Below, piece after piece: positions 1 to 6,224 of a stretch of 8,264 nt of DNA (the stretch's first letter is position 1; each line of letters starts with the position of its first letter). Source of the stretch: an uncultured Chloroflexota bacterium (GTDB lineage: Bacteria; Chloroflexota; Dehalococcoidia; UBA3495); the NCBI GenBank assembly GCA_913020235.1, contig CAJWBT010000092.1:1-8264 (forward strand), in the 5' to 3' direction. The notes under the pieces were generated by a model. The model did not search any database and was not told the DNA's origin. It saw nothing but the letters and a program-made list of their open reading frames with translations. The position numbers were made by a program, and so were the translations under genes.

Positions 1-269
1 AGCTGGAAATACTCCTTGTAGTCCACGCAGGCCAGGCACAGGAGCTGATTCAAGGCAAGCCTGGGGTCCTCTTTGGCCAACCGGCACACCAGCTCGGTGT
101 CCCCGGGTTCGATGGCTATCTGCGGAAGGTCGTGGAGGACGCCCGGCACCGGATGGAAATCTTTGAACACCTCCCGGGACACCGCAAGCAGCTCCCGGTT
201 GGACTGGCTCAAGCCCTGGCCTTCGTCCTGAGCCGAATCCGATGGCTTGGTGTTACTATTTTCCGCCAC
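1..269 (-). CDS. nuoC: NADH-quinone oxidoreductase subunit C (N-terminal part, cut by window edge)
   Basis: Subunit C belongs to the peripheral arm of respiratory complex I, on the cytoplasmic side of the membrane, and helps join the NuoB/NuoD module. Only the first 89 codons are present; the gene runs off the left edge. After a polar, probably disordered start of about 30 residues, the segment ending [17 protein letters not shown] resembles the NuoC N-terminal fold, where a leucine-rich helix leads to a conserved (G/C)VDY. I chose the GTG at 269-267, which overlaps the end of nuoB by 14 bases; there is no in-frame ATG nearby. Its purine-rich upstream stretch (AAAGAGA) touches the start codon, so translation probably depends on coupling to nuoB. 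A start further in is possible. The identification rests mainly on its place directly after nuoB and on the short VDY region. Confidence 0.8.
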   Translation of the reverse strand, partial: MAENSNTKPSDSAQDEGQGLSQSNRELLAVSREVFKDFHPVPGVLHDLPQIAIEPGDTELVCRLAKEDPRLALNQLLCLACVDYKEYFQ

Positions 270-789
270 TCTCTTTGGCGTCCTGCATGATCTTTTCCTG
301 GAGCTTGAGGATACCGTACAGCAGTGCCTCCGGACGGGGCGGACAGCCCGGAACATACACGTCCACGGGGATCACGTGGTCTACCCCCATCACCACCGAG
401 TAGGACCGGTAATAGGGCCCTCCGTTGGTGGCGCAACTGCCCATGGCGATGACCCATTTCGGCTCCGGCATCTGCTCGTAAAGCAGCCGGATGGGGTCGG
501 CCATCTTCTTGACCACCGTCCCAGCAACAATCATCACGTCCGACTGGCGGGGCGAGGGCCACGTCACCACGCCAAACCGGTCGAAGTCGTAATGGGCCAT
601 GTAGGTAGACATCATTTCAATGGCGCAGCAGGCCAGCCCAAAGCTCAGCATCCACAGAGAAGACTTGCGGGCCATGGCGAACAACTGGCCTGTGGTGGTG
701 GTGATTACGCCGGGCACCATCCCAGACAAAGTCCGGTCCAACAGAGAGGAAGCCGGACGATTGCCTTGCCCCAGAGTCACCTCTGCCAA
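256..789 (-). CDS. nuoB: NADH-quinone oxidoreductase subunit B
   Basis: NuoB carries iron-sulfur cluster N2, the last cluster of the complex I chain, which passes electrons to quinone. The 177-residue length is typical. All four N2 cysteine positions are present: the tandem Cys54-Cys55 in [10 protein letters not shown], Cys119 in [10 protein letters not shown] and Cys149 in VPGCPPRPE. The conserved DFDRFG (68-73) and SPRQSD (79-84) stretches are also there. The start codon is TTG (789-787), 13 bases inside the end of nuoA, with a purine-rich GAAGAAGGGG about 10 bases upstream. A GTG three codons later is the alternative start. The overlaps on both sides point to translational coupling in a nuoABC operon. 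The protein should be peripheral, at the junction of membrane and hydrophilic arms. The identification is firm; only the exact start is open. Confidence 0.97.
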   Translation of the reverse strand: MAEVTLGQGNRPASSLLDRTLSGMVPGVITTTTGQLFAMARKSSLWMLSFGLACCAIEMMSTYMAHYDFDRFGVVTWPSPRQSDVMIVAGTVVKKMADPIRLLYEQMPEPKWVIAMGSCATNGGPYYRSYSVVMGVDHVIPVDVYVPGCPPRPEALLYGILKLQEKIMQDAKESGGK

Positions 790-1199
790 TCGAGAGACCC
801 CTTCTTCCAGGCGTAGACTATGGCGAAAGAGAGCACGCCCAGGAACAGCATCATGGCGTAGAAAGGAACCGAGTTGGCCGCGGTGGCTTTCTGCTGCAGG
901 AATATTACGGCCCAGGGAAACAGGAATACGGCTTCCACGTCAAAGATCAGAAAAAGTATGGCGAAGATGTAAAACCGGACGTGGATGTTGGACCATATAT
1001 ACCTGGCGGCGGGGATTCCGCACTCGTAGGAGGTAAGCTTCAACTCGGACTGCCGCCGGGATGACAGAATCCGCGACGCCCCGAACATAGCCCCGATGGC
1101 CACCACCGCGATCCCAGCGGAGATAGCAACCGCAGCCCAGTTCTCGGCGAACAGGTCCGCATTGAAAGCTTGGAGAATTATACTGGGGTGAGGTTCCAT
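777..1199 (-). CDS. nuoA: NADH-quinone oxidoreductase subunit A
   Basis: NuoA is a small integral membrane subunit of complex I near the quinone site. The 140 residues hold three hydrophobic segments at about 21-43, 76-100 and 111-130, as expected. Family marks are SYECGIP at 57-63 (the conserved loop with Cys60), followed by [17 protein letters not shown] with Asp87 and Glu89 in the second membrane segment. The ATG at 1199 lies directly after GAAGGA, so the ribosome site is unusually close to the start; no better in-frame start is evident. It is the first gene of the nuo operon and follows a near-consensus promoter at 1287-1259, giving a leader of about 53 bases. Its last codons overlap nuoB. 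Confidence 0.96.
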   Translation of the reverse strand: MEPHPSIILQAFNADLFAENWAAVAISAGIAVVAIGAMFGASRILSSRRQSELKLTSYECGIPAARYIWSNIHVRFYIFAILFLIFDVEAVFLFPWAVIFLQQKATAANSVPFYAMMLFLGVLSFAIVYAWKKGSLDWQR

Positions 1200-1218
1200 T
1201 CCTTCGGAGTAGGTACTC

Positions 1219-1337
1219 GGACCGCCAATCGGGCTTCCGGGGTCGACGCCTTGGATTCAATATACATCCGCCAGGGTTTAGTGTCAATTGAAAATGACCA
1301 GTACGGATGGCCGGCCCGGAAGCCCGATTGGCGGTCC
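1219..1337. repeat. perfect 23-bp inverted repeat flanking the nuo promoter
   Basis: The left arm (1219-1241, beginning GGACCGCCAATC) is the exact reverse complement of the right arm (1315-1337, ending GATTGGCGGTCC). The 73 bases between hold the nuo promoter. The centre of symmetry (about 1278) is within 5 bases of the promoter centre (1273). Relative to the predicted transcription start, one arm lies at about +11 to +33 and the other at about -63 to -85, so a transcript from this promoter carries only one arm. Read-through from the gene ending at 1341 would carry both and could form a 23-bp stem. No target-site duplication is obvious at the outer ends. Possible readings are an invertible promoter, a paired operator for DNA looping, or a small palindromic insertion. 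Confidence 0.9.
1259..1287 (-). promoter_or_regulatory. sigma70-type promoter of the nuo operon
   Basis: Read on the minus strand, TTGACA (1287-1282, 6/6 to consensus) and TATATT (1264-1259, 5/6) are separated by exactly 17 bases. The expected start of transcription is near 1252, about 53 bases before the nuoA ATG. It is the best promoter match I see in the window. It lies almost at the centre of the 23-bp inverted repeat at 1219-1337. Confidence 0.75.
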
Positions 1338-1340
1338 CGG

Positions 1341-2474
1341 TCAGTCGCGGGAGCGCAACGCCGTGGAGGAGATGTCCGCCCGGAACCGGGCCTCGGGGAT
1401 ACTCTGGAAAAGCGGGCTGAATCCCGGTGGAATGGCCACGTCCTCCAGGGTGCGAAACGCGCCGCTGTCCTCCCGGCCGGCCACCAAAAAGCGGCATCCG
1501 GCAGCCGCTATCTCGGCCAACGCCAGGAGCATCGCAGACTCCTCTCCGCCGTAGTACTGGGCCGCAACCAGGCGCACCGCCGTATCCCAGCCGATGACGA
1601 ACGTGCACCCTGGGAACAGGACGGCCTTCTTGTGAAAAGTCTCCGCCCGGGTTAGCACCACGCGCTCCCCGCTGGCAAACTGGCCCAACCGCCGCCTGAT
1701 TTCGGCCTCGGCGAGGGGCGGCTTGTCCACGTTGGTAACCGATAGCTCGAAGACCACGTCAACGTCCAAGATTTCCGCGGCGGTGCGAGCCAACTCCTCG
1801 TGGCCTCGGTGCAAGGGCGCAAAGGACCCCGACAGCACGGCCTCCGGAGCCGCCCCGTCCACGACCATCCGGCCGTCGGGCCCAAGCGTCGCGGTACCGG
1901 CCTCGCCGGACAGAAGCCGCTTCAGAGGATTGGGATGGCGCTTTCGCTGGATGGCAAGGTCGTCGGCGCCGCTCAAGCCCGGTGGGAGCCCCGGCTCCAA
2001 TCCGCAAGCCCCGGCCAGGGCGTGGACAATCAGCCGGCTTACCAGCTCTTCCTCACCCGCCCGGTCCCGGTGGCCCTTGGCCAAGCGGAGGTTATACGAG
2101 GCCGTTCCGGCATCGTCCCAGGCGGCGATATAGCAGCGGTGGGCGCCCCGTTTCGGCCGGTCGGTGGCGATTGCGGCGGTGCAGGCCAAGCCGACGACCG
2201 GAGGCTCGCCTTCCCGCAGGCGCATCCCCCGCCGGTAGGCGGCCCGGGCCATGGCCCTGGCGGTTTCCTGGGACACAAATTGGTCTGGCTCGCACCCCAG
2301 GAGGTCGATCATCGAAAGCCTCCCGTAGGGTATCACCACCTCCAGAAGGGTGCGTGATGCACCGGCGACGCCCAAGAGCCAGGCGACCGCCTGGCTGCCC
2401 GCGCCGGAGACGGCCAGTACCGCCTGCCGGGGCGAATCGTGGATCTTACGGATCACGTCTTCGACGGCACTCAT
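1341..2474 (-). CDS. CinA/PncC-like domain fused to an HxGH nucleotidyltransferase
   Basis: This is a two-domain protein of 377 residues. Residues about 1-165 resemble the CinA C-terminal (PncC) fold: AVSGAGSQAVAWLL (21-34), where canonical enzymes have AESCTGG, then TLLEVVIPYG (42-51) and VVGLACTAAIATDRPKRGA (93-111), which matches the VTGIAGPxGG region but is degenerate. Residues about 205-377 form a nucleotidyltransferase of the NMN/cytidylyltransferase superfamily. Its marks are SGSFAPLHRGHEEL with the HxGH nucleotide site at 222-225, NVDKPPL at 248-254, and a closing ISSTALR at 368-374. PncC enzymes deamidate NMN to nicotinate mononucleotide, and NadD/NadM enzymes of the second family adenylate such mononucleotides. 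A salvage role is therefore attractive but unproven, and the PncC motifs are altered. From memory, plant proteins annotated as nucleotidylyl transferase superfamily share this layout. I start at ATG 2474; the frame stays open to 2585, but that extra part is Pro-rich and looks non-coding. Confidence 0.8.
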   Translation of the reverse strand: MSAVEDVIRKIHDSPRQAVLAVSGAGSQAVAWLLGVAGASRTLLEVVIPYGRLSMIDLLGCEPDQFVSQETARAMARAAYRRGMRLREGEPPVVGLACTAAIATDRPKRGAHRCYIAAWDDAGTASYNLRLAKGHRDRAGEEELVSRLIVHALAGACGLEPGLPPGLSGADDLAIQRKRHPNPLKRLLSGEAGTATLGPDGRMVVDGAAPEAVLSGSFAPLHRGHEELARTAAEILDVDVVFELSVTNVDKPPLAEAEIRRRLGQFASGERVVLTRAETFHKKAVLFPGCTFVIGWDTAVRLVAAQYYGGEESAMLLALAEIAAAGCRFLVAGREDSGAFRTLEDVAIPPGFSPLFQSIPEARFRADISSTALRSRD

Positions 2475-2619
2475 CTCTGAAAGCGCCCCGATGCCCGGAG
2501 CAAGGAGAATCCAGAGTCCCGGCTTGGGCGGAGAATCCGGAGCGCCGGGTCGACTGTGGGGCCGTGGGTCGGCGGTGGGGCACACAGGGCAAGACGTTCA
2601 CCGGGTGTATTCGATACTT

Positions 2620-3210
2620 TCAAGGGGTCCGGCCGCCCGGCTGCCAAGGGGTGAAATCGATCTCTGCCATCTGGGACATGGAGTGCTGGATCTCTTTGCC
2701 GATCTTCAGGGTCCACGCCGCCATCACCGCCGCCGGCAGCCGCCGCGCCGCATCCCGCCACCAGAGGGGCTCGCCTTCGGTGACGGTGTCGCCCTCCAGC
2801 ACCTCACCCAGAAAGCAGGTCATGTCTCCGGCGTCCATGGCGTTGACCACCCGGCAGTCCAGGTACCCCCAGCAGTCCCGGAGGACCGGGCTGCCCGACG
2901 ACTTCAGATCGTACTCTACCGTGGATAGCTTGTCCCGGTCCCGGCCCGACACCAGGCCAAACCCGGTAACCAGATCCAGCTGGTCCTGGCGGAGAAAGTT
3001 CACCGCGAAAGCTCCGCTGCCGTAGATCAGCCCGTGACTGTAGTTCCGCTTGTATATCTGCACGACCACCCGAGGCATGCTGGGTACGATGGACGCGGCG
3101 CCGATGGCCACCGCGATCTGGGCGTTGGACTTCCCCTGCCACTGGCTGGTCACCGCGGCAACGGGGGACCACAGGTGGCCCATCAGGCGTGCGATGCGGC
3201 TATGTTCCAT
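2620..3210 (-). CDS. flavin reductase-like domain protein (FMN-binding split barrel)
   Basis: The 196 residues match the flavin reductase-like family (DIM6/NTAB, COG1853), soluble FMN-binding split-barrel proteins that often reduce free flavin with NAD(P)H for a partner monooxygenase. Visible marks are SPVAAVTSQWQGKSNAQIAV (15-34), the P-R/K-V-type stretch MPRVVVQIYKRNYSHGLI (45-62), AFAVNFL (67-73), and GLVSGRDRDK (85-94), like the family GxxSGRDxDK. CRVVNAMDAGDMTCFLGEV (119-137) corresponds to the strand that usually reads GDHxLFxGEV. No monooxygenase partner lies in the window, so the substrate is unknown. The ATG at 3210 has only a weak ribosome site; just upstream is a three-copy 14-bp repeat. 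The 145 bases between its stop and the next gene hold no gene and no clear terminator, so joint transcription with the CinA-like gene is possible. Confidence 0.85.
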   Translation of the reverse strand: MEHSRIARLMGHLWSPVAAVTSQWQGKSNAQIAVAIGAASIVPSMPRVVVQIYKRNYSHGLIYGSGAFAVNFLRQDQLDLVTGFGLVSGRDRDKLSTVEYDLKSSGSPVLRDCWGYLDCRVVNAMDAGDMTCFLGEVLEGDTVTEGEPLWWRDAARRLPAAVMAAWTLKIGKEIQHSMSQMAEIDFTPWQPGGRTP

Positions 3211-3214
3211 TGGA

Positions 3215-3256
3215 TGTCTTCACGCGGGTGTCTTCACGGGGATGCCTTCACGGTTT
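3215..3256. repeat. three 14-bp tandem repeats before the flavin reductase start
   Basis: Units begin at 3215, 3229 and 3243: TGTCTTCACGCGGG, TGTCTTCACGGGGA and TGCCTTCACGGTTT. The core TGYCTTCACG is kept in all three and recurs exactly every 14 bases. The array ends 4 bases from the flavin reductase start codon, so it lies in that gene's leader or promoter-proximal DNA. It may be an array of regulator sites, an RNA element, or a slippage product. Confidence 0.75.
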
Positions 3257-3506
3257 CCGTCTATGGAGCGCCATAGAAGCGCTGCTTCTCCGCCACACTC
3301 ACCCAGCTCGGTACTCCGGAGTTTAACACCGCCGGTAGCGGGGGGTCCACCGCCCTTTCGGTATTTGTCTGCTCATCACCGTGTGCCACTCCCTACGGTA
3401 AAGTGGCAGCGGGAGCCAACGTCAGGTAGTGGTCCCGGCGCCGGCCAGGAAAATGCGGTGGCGCCTCGGCCCCGGCAGGTCCAGGCAGCTTTGCGGCAAG
3501 CTGAAT
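3257..3506. other. non-coding stretch upstream of the flavin reductase gene
   Basis: Together with the tandem repeats, nearly 300 bases lie between the flavin reductase start and the propeller-gene stop, and I see no gene in them. The stretch holds several short palindromes: CTATGG-AGCG-CCATAG (3261-3276), AGAAGC-GCT-GCTTCT (3275-3289) and TGCCACT with AGTGGCA 11 bases apart (3384-3408). I could not find a convincing -35/-10 pair for the flavin reductase on the minus strand. No tRNA or other known RNA is recognisable. Confidence 0.5.
3486..3503 (-). terminator. weak hairpin just after the propeller gene
   Basis: CAGCTT and AAGCTG form a 6-bp stem with a 6-base loop, beginning 4 bases after the stop codon of the beta-propeller gene. 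No U-run follows on the minus strand, so it is at best a weak or processing-type 3' hairpin. Confidence 0.25.
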
Positions 3507-4529
3507 CTACCAGTCCGGGGAATGGTCCTCGGAGGTGTTGTTGGTGAGCCGGAGCTGGTTGCCTCCGTCGGAGCCCATCACGAAGATTTCTCCGGCGCCG
3601 TACATATAGGAGACGAAGGCGATCCCTTTGCCGTCGGGAGACCAGACCGGGGTCAGGTCGTCCGCCACGTTGCTGGTCAAGCGGCGCTGATTGGACCCGT
3701 CGCCCGGCATGGAATATATCTCGGCGTTGCCGTCCTGGTAGGATACGAAGGCGATGGTCTTGCCGTCGGGTGACCAGACCGGTGAGTGGTCATCGTCCTG
3801 ATGGGAGGTCAAACGTTTCACCTCGGGCTTGTCTTGCCAGGTGCCGTTTTTCGGTTTGCTCACGACATAGATATCGGTATTGCCGGCTTCGTTCCGCACG
3901 AAAGCGATTTCCCGGCCGTTGGCCGACCAGGCGGGGTTAAAGTCCTGCCCGTCCGTCAGGTGGACCAGGTTCACCCCATCGGGGTTTCGCAGCCACAACC
4001 CCTTCTCCGCATCGTCCGGGTTCTTGAAGAAAACCAGCCACTCCCCGTCGGGTGACCAGTCTCCCAGCAGGTCCTCGGCCGAGTTAGACGTTACTCGGGT
4101 CAGGTCACCGCCCGCGGAGTTCATCAGGTAGACCTCCGCGTTGTCATCCCGCTGGGAAACAAAGGCGAGCCGATCGCCACTGGGCGACCATAGAGGGGAG
4201 CGCTCGTCGCCGACGCTATGGGTCAGCCGGGTGAGGGTCTCCCCTTCCACGTCCACCAAGTTGACTTCCAGATCGCCGGCCTGGTCGGACAGATAGACAA
4301 TATTCTTGCCGTCGGGGGACCAATGCGGACCGAAGTCGCGGCCCTGGTTGTCCGTCAGCGCGGTGGCCGCGCCCGACTTGACATTCAGCGTGTATATCTC
4401 CCCGTCACCGTCCACCGTGGACACGAAAACGATCATGTTGCCGGTGGACGACCCGCACGCGGTGACGGCCAATGCGACGAGCAATGCCAGGAGCAGTATC
4501 ACCTTACGCACGATGCTAAAACCGTCCAT
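3507..4529 (-). CDS. TolB-like beta-propeller lipoprotein (PD40 repeats)
   Basis: The 340-residue protein has a lipoprotein signal: basic RK at about 8-9, a leucine-rich core, and lipobox VTAC with the lipidated Cys at 25. It should be anchored outside the cytoplasmic membrane. The rest is a beta-propeller of WD40-like PD40 repeats: WSPDGKNIVYLS, WSPSGDRLAFVS, WSPDGEWLVFF, WSANGREIAFV, WSPDGKTIAFVS and WSPDGKGIAFVS. The protein stops at HSPDW, and the matching strand (MIVFVS) opens the mature N-terminus, so about seven blades close by the strand exchange seen in TolB-type propellers. TolB's own N-terminal domain is missing and no tol/pal genes are nearby, so it is not a true TolB; a scaffold or ligand-binding role is likely. 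The ATG at 4529 is preferred over the GTG at 4532 because AGGGG lies 6 bases upstream of it. Confidence 0.88.
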   Translation of the reverse strand: MDGFSIVRKVILLLALLVALAVTACGSSTGNMIVFVSTVDGDGEIYTLNVKSGAATALTDNQGRDFGPHWSPDGKNIVYLSDQAGDLEVNLVDVEGETLTRLTHSVGDERSPLWSPSGDRLAFVSQRDDNAEVYLMNSAGGDLTRVTSNSAEDLLGDWSPDGEWLVFFKNPDDAEKGLWLRNPDGVNLVHLTDGQDFNPAWSANGREIAFVRNEAGNTDIYVVSKPKNGTWQDKPEVKRLTSHQDDDHSPVWSPDGKTIAFVSYQDGNAEIYSMPGDGSNQRRLTSNVADDLTPVWSPDGKGIAFVSYMYGAGEIFVMGSDGGNQLRLTNNTSEDHSPDW

Positions 4530-4609
4530 CACGCACCCCTGGAATAGCTATCACGAGTCGCGGCGGGTGCACCTTGTAGGAACCCGTTCACTCCCGGCCA
4601 CTAAGAAAG

Positions 4610-4615
4610 ATTATA
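4610..4615 (-). promoter_or_regulatory. possible -10 box of the propeller lipoprotein gene
   Basis: The minus strand reads TATAAT exactly, about 80 bases before the lipoprotein start. A matching -35 box at the usual distance is absent; TTGAAA (4645-4640) is 24 bases away, which is too far. This is a weak call resting on one hexamer. Confidence 0.35.
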
Positions 4616-4779
4616 GCCAAAAGTCCGCCGCCTCATCCCTTTCAATTTGACCGGGTTTGCATCAGAATCCCCCCACCCTCCCTTAACATGAACCAGGCAG
4701 CATTGGAATTACTGTCTGCTCGCGCTAAGCCTGTCGAAGAAAGGAAGGGGCCGGTAGTGAAGGCGGGCATCCGCCAGGC

Positions 4780-4808
4780 TTGACAAGGGAAGCGCCCTTG
4801 TTTAGCAT
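4780..4808 (+). promoter_or_regulatory. sigma70-type promoter of the amidohydrolase gene with an operator-like palindrome
   Basis: TTGACA (4780-4785, 6/6) and TAGCAT (4803-4808, 4/6) are 17 bases apart, with transcription expected to begin near 4815, about 87 bases before the ATG. ACAAGGG and CCCTTGT (4783-4789 and 4795-4801) form a palindrome with a 5-base centre. It overlaps the -35 box and fills the spacer, the place where a repressor would block RNA polymerase. No regulator gene is in the window. Confidence 0.55.
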
Positions 4809-4848
4809 CACAACGTTCCTCAGTCGATCCAGCCCCTGATTCACCCCG

Positions 4849-4888
4849 GCGGAGCCACGTCAGCTCCGCTGTATGACGAAATACAGCG
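4849..4888 (+). promoter_or_regulatory. two overlapping leader hairpins before the amidohydrolase ribosome site
   Basis: Hairpin A pairs GCGGAGC (4849-4855) with GCTCCGC (4863-4869) around a 7-base loop. Hairpin B pairs CGCTGTAT (4867-4874) with ATACAGCG (4881-4888) around a 6-base loop. They share the three bases 4867-4869, so the full forms compete. Hairpin B ends one base before the GGAAGG ribosome site (4890-4895). This could be an RNA switch-like leader, or at the DNA level a protein-binding palindrome. It matches no riboswitch class I know. Confidence 0.5.
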
Positions 4889-4901
4889 CGGAAGGTGTCT
4901 C

Positions 4902-6158
4902 ATGCGAGCATTAGTCGGAGCCAACCTCATCGATGGCACCGGAGGGCCGGTGGTCAACGACGCCACTGTGCTCATCGGCGGAGATCGTATCAATACCGTC
5001 GGGCCGCGAGGGGCCGTGAGCCTTCCTCCGGACACCGAAGTGGTGGACGTATCCGGGCTGACCCTGCTGCCCGGCCTCATCGACTGTCATGACCACCTGG
5101 CCTCCAGGAACTACGACCTGGCCAGCCGCTTTGGCCTCACCGAGCCGGCCTCCGTACGGCATCTGCGTACGGCCAAGACCCTGGAGCAGACCCTGGCCTC
5201 CGGCTACACCTGCGTGCGCGATGCCGCCTGGCTGGACGTCGGCTTCAAGCATGCAGTGGAAGAGGGGCTGATTCCTGGGCCCCGGCTGGTCGTCTCCGTG
5301 GTCATTATCTCCCCCACCGGCGGACTAAGCGATCACGTCTGCCCCGCGGGCCACCGCCGCCCCTTCCATACCGATCCCCTGCTGCCCTCCGGCGTTGCCG
5401 ACGGCGTGGATGCGGTTCGGGCCAAGGTGAGGGAGATGGTCCGCGTGGGAGCCGACGTCATCAAGTTCGGCACCACCGGCGGGGCCAGCTCCCGGCAGGG
5501 CCATGGCCCCAAGGACATAGCCTTCGGGCCGGATGAGGTCAAAGCCCTGGTGGATGAGGCCGCTGCCCTGGGCCGGAAGACCATGTGCCACGCCCTGGGC
5601 GGGCCGGGATTGCGCATGGCCATCGAGGCCGGCGCCGGTTCGATAGACCACGGGTGTTACCTGGCGGAGGAGCCGGACCTGCTCAAGATGATGGCGGACA
5701 AGGGTATCTTTTTCGTTCCCACTCTCGAGGTCTACGAGTTCCACTCCACGGTCAGCGCGCCCCACGTCCAGGAACGGACCAAGGCCCTGCTGCAGATTCA
5801 CCGGGAGAGCATCCAGCAGGCCCTGGCCGCCGGGGTCAAGGTGGTGGCCGGCACCGACGCCGGCGGATACGTCCACGGCGACAACGCCCACGAACTCCAG
5901 CTCCTGGTGGATCGGGGGCTGTCGCCCATGCAGGCCATCCAGGCCGCCACCGGCTGGGCCGCCGAGTGCGTGGGTCTGGGGAAAGAAATCGGCACTCTGG
6001 AGGCTGGTAAGCTGGCCGACCTGTTGGTGGTCGACGGGGACCCGTTGCGGGACATCGGCGTGCTGCGGGACCACGGACGCATCAAGCTAGTGATGAAGGG
6101 CGGCGAGGCTTTCGTGAACAGACTGCCCTCCGCCGCGCCGCAGCCGGTGGGAAGGTAG
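4902..6158 (+). CDS. metal-dependent amidohydrolase (imidazolonepropionase/prolidase-like)
   Basis: The 418-residue protein belongs to the amidohydrolase superfamily, COG1228 branch, which holds imidazolonepropionase-like enzymes and many peptidases that cleave Xaa-Pro or Xaa-Arg bonds. The metal ligands are all visible: His63 and His65 in LIDCHDHL, Lys188 in ADVIKFGTTGG (likely carboxylated and bridging two metals), His230 in KTMCHALGG, His250 in SIDHGCY and Asp319 in VAGTDAGG. The N- and C-terminal strands form the small beta-sandwich domain, ending in GTLEAGKLADLLVVDGDPL (364-382), typical of the family. No signal peptide is seen, so it should be cytoplasmic. The ATG at 4902 follows GGAAGG with a 6-base gap. 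It is probably a single-gene unit with its own promoter. The substrate cannot be told from sequence; a peptide or cyclic amide is likely. Confidence 0.9.
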   Translation: MRALVGANLIDGTGGPVVNDATVLIGGDRINTVGPRGAVSLPPDTEVVDVSGLTLLPGLIDCHDHLASRNYDLASRFGLTEPASVRHLRTAKTLEQTLASGYTCVRDAAWLDVGFKHAVEEGLIPGPRLVVSVVIISPTGGLSDHVCPAGHRRPFHTDPLLPSGVADGVDAVRAKVREMVRVGADVIKFGTTGGASSRQGHGPKDIAFGPDEVKALVDEAAALGRKTMCHALGGPGLRMAIEAGAGSIDHGCYLAEEPDLLKMMADKGIFFVPTLEVYEFHSTVSAPHVQERTKALLQIHRESIQQALAAGVKVVAGTDAGGYVHGDNAHELQLLVDRGLSPMQAIQAATGWAAECVGLGKEIGTLEAGKLADLLVVDGDPLRDIGVLRDHGRIKLVMKGGEAFVNRLPSAAPQPVGR

Positions 6159-6174
6159 GGCCGGTATGCAGCCG

Positions 6175-6209
6175 GCCGCCGTCCAACCCAATAGCTGAAT
6201 GCCGGCGGC
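6175..6209 (+). terminator. GC-rich hairpin between the amidohydrolase gene and trmD
   Basis: GCCGCCG (6175-6181) can pair with CGGCGGC (6203-6209) around a 21-base loop in the 66-base gap between the two genes. No U-run follows, so it may not terminate. It ends 15 bases before the trmD start and could affect trmD translation or transcript processing. Confidence 0.25.
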
Positions 6210-6224
6210 TGACTGTACCGACTC

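Larger units (their letters stand above)
4530..4901. other. divergent intergenic region rich in palindromes
   Basis: These 372 bases separate the two divergent halves of the window and hold no gene I can support. From left to right there is a minus-strand TATAAT, a GGCGG-GCAT-CCGCC palindrome (4762-4775), a plus-strand promoter whose spacer holds a 7-bp-arm palindrome (4780-4808), and two overlapping hairpins just before the amidohydrolase ribosome site (4849-4888). The stretch GCTCGCGCTAAGCCTGTCG (4718-4736) reminds me of a short repeat scattered through many GC-rich genomes, but it has only one copy here. Confidence 0.6.

Noticed and set aside
940..1608. 222-codon open frame on the minus strand spanning nuoA and the repeat region
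   Set aside because: It is a frame-shifted reading of nuoA and of the end of the CinA-like fusion, with no recognisable domain.
2475..2585. N-terminal extension of the CinA-like fusion to the ATG at 2585
   Set aside because: The extra 37 residues are Pro-rich and unlike the family; the fold begins just after Met at 2474. A longer protein cannot be fully excluded.
1982..3025. 347-codon open frame on the plus strand
   Set aside because: It is antisense to the CinA-like fusion and the flavin reductase, and its product is an Arg/Pro/Ser-rich string typical of GC-rich shadow frames.
3215..3256. CRISPR-like array
   Set aside because: The three 14-bp units are directly adjacent with no spacers and no cas genes are nearby.
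3433..3446. CCGGCGCCGG palindrome as a terminator of the propeller gene
   Set aside because: It is a short GC palindrome without a loop or U-run, of a kind expected by chance in GC-rich DNA.
4718..4739. Possible copy of a dispersed GCCTGTCGAAG-type repeat
   Set aside because: It rests only on my memory of similar sequences. There is one copy in the window, so it cannot be supported here.
5325..6074. 249-codon open frame on the minus strand
   Set aside because: It is a shadow of the amidohydrolase, whose metal ligands are all present on the plus strand.
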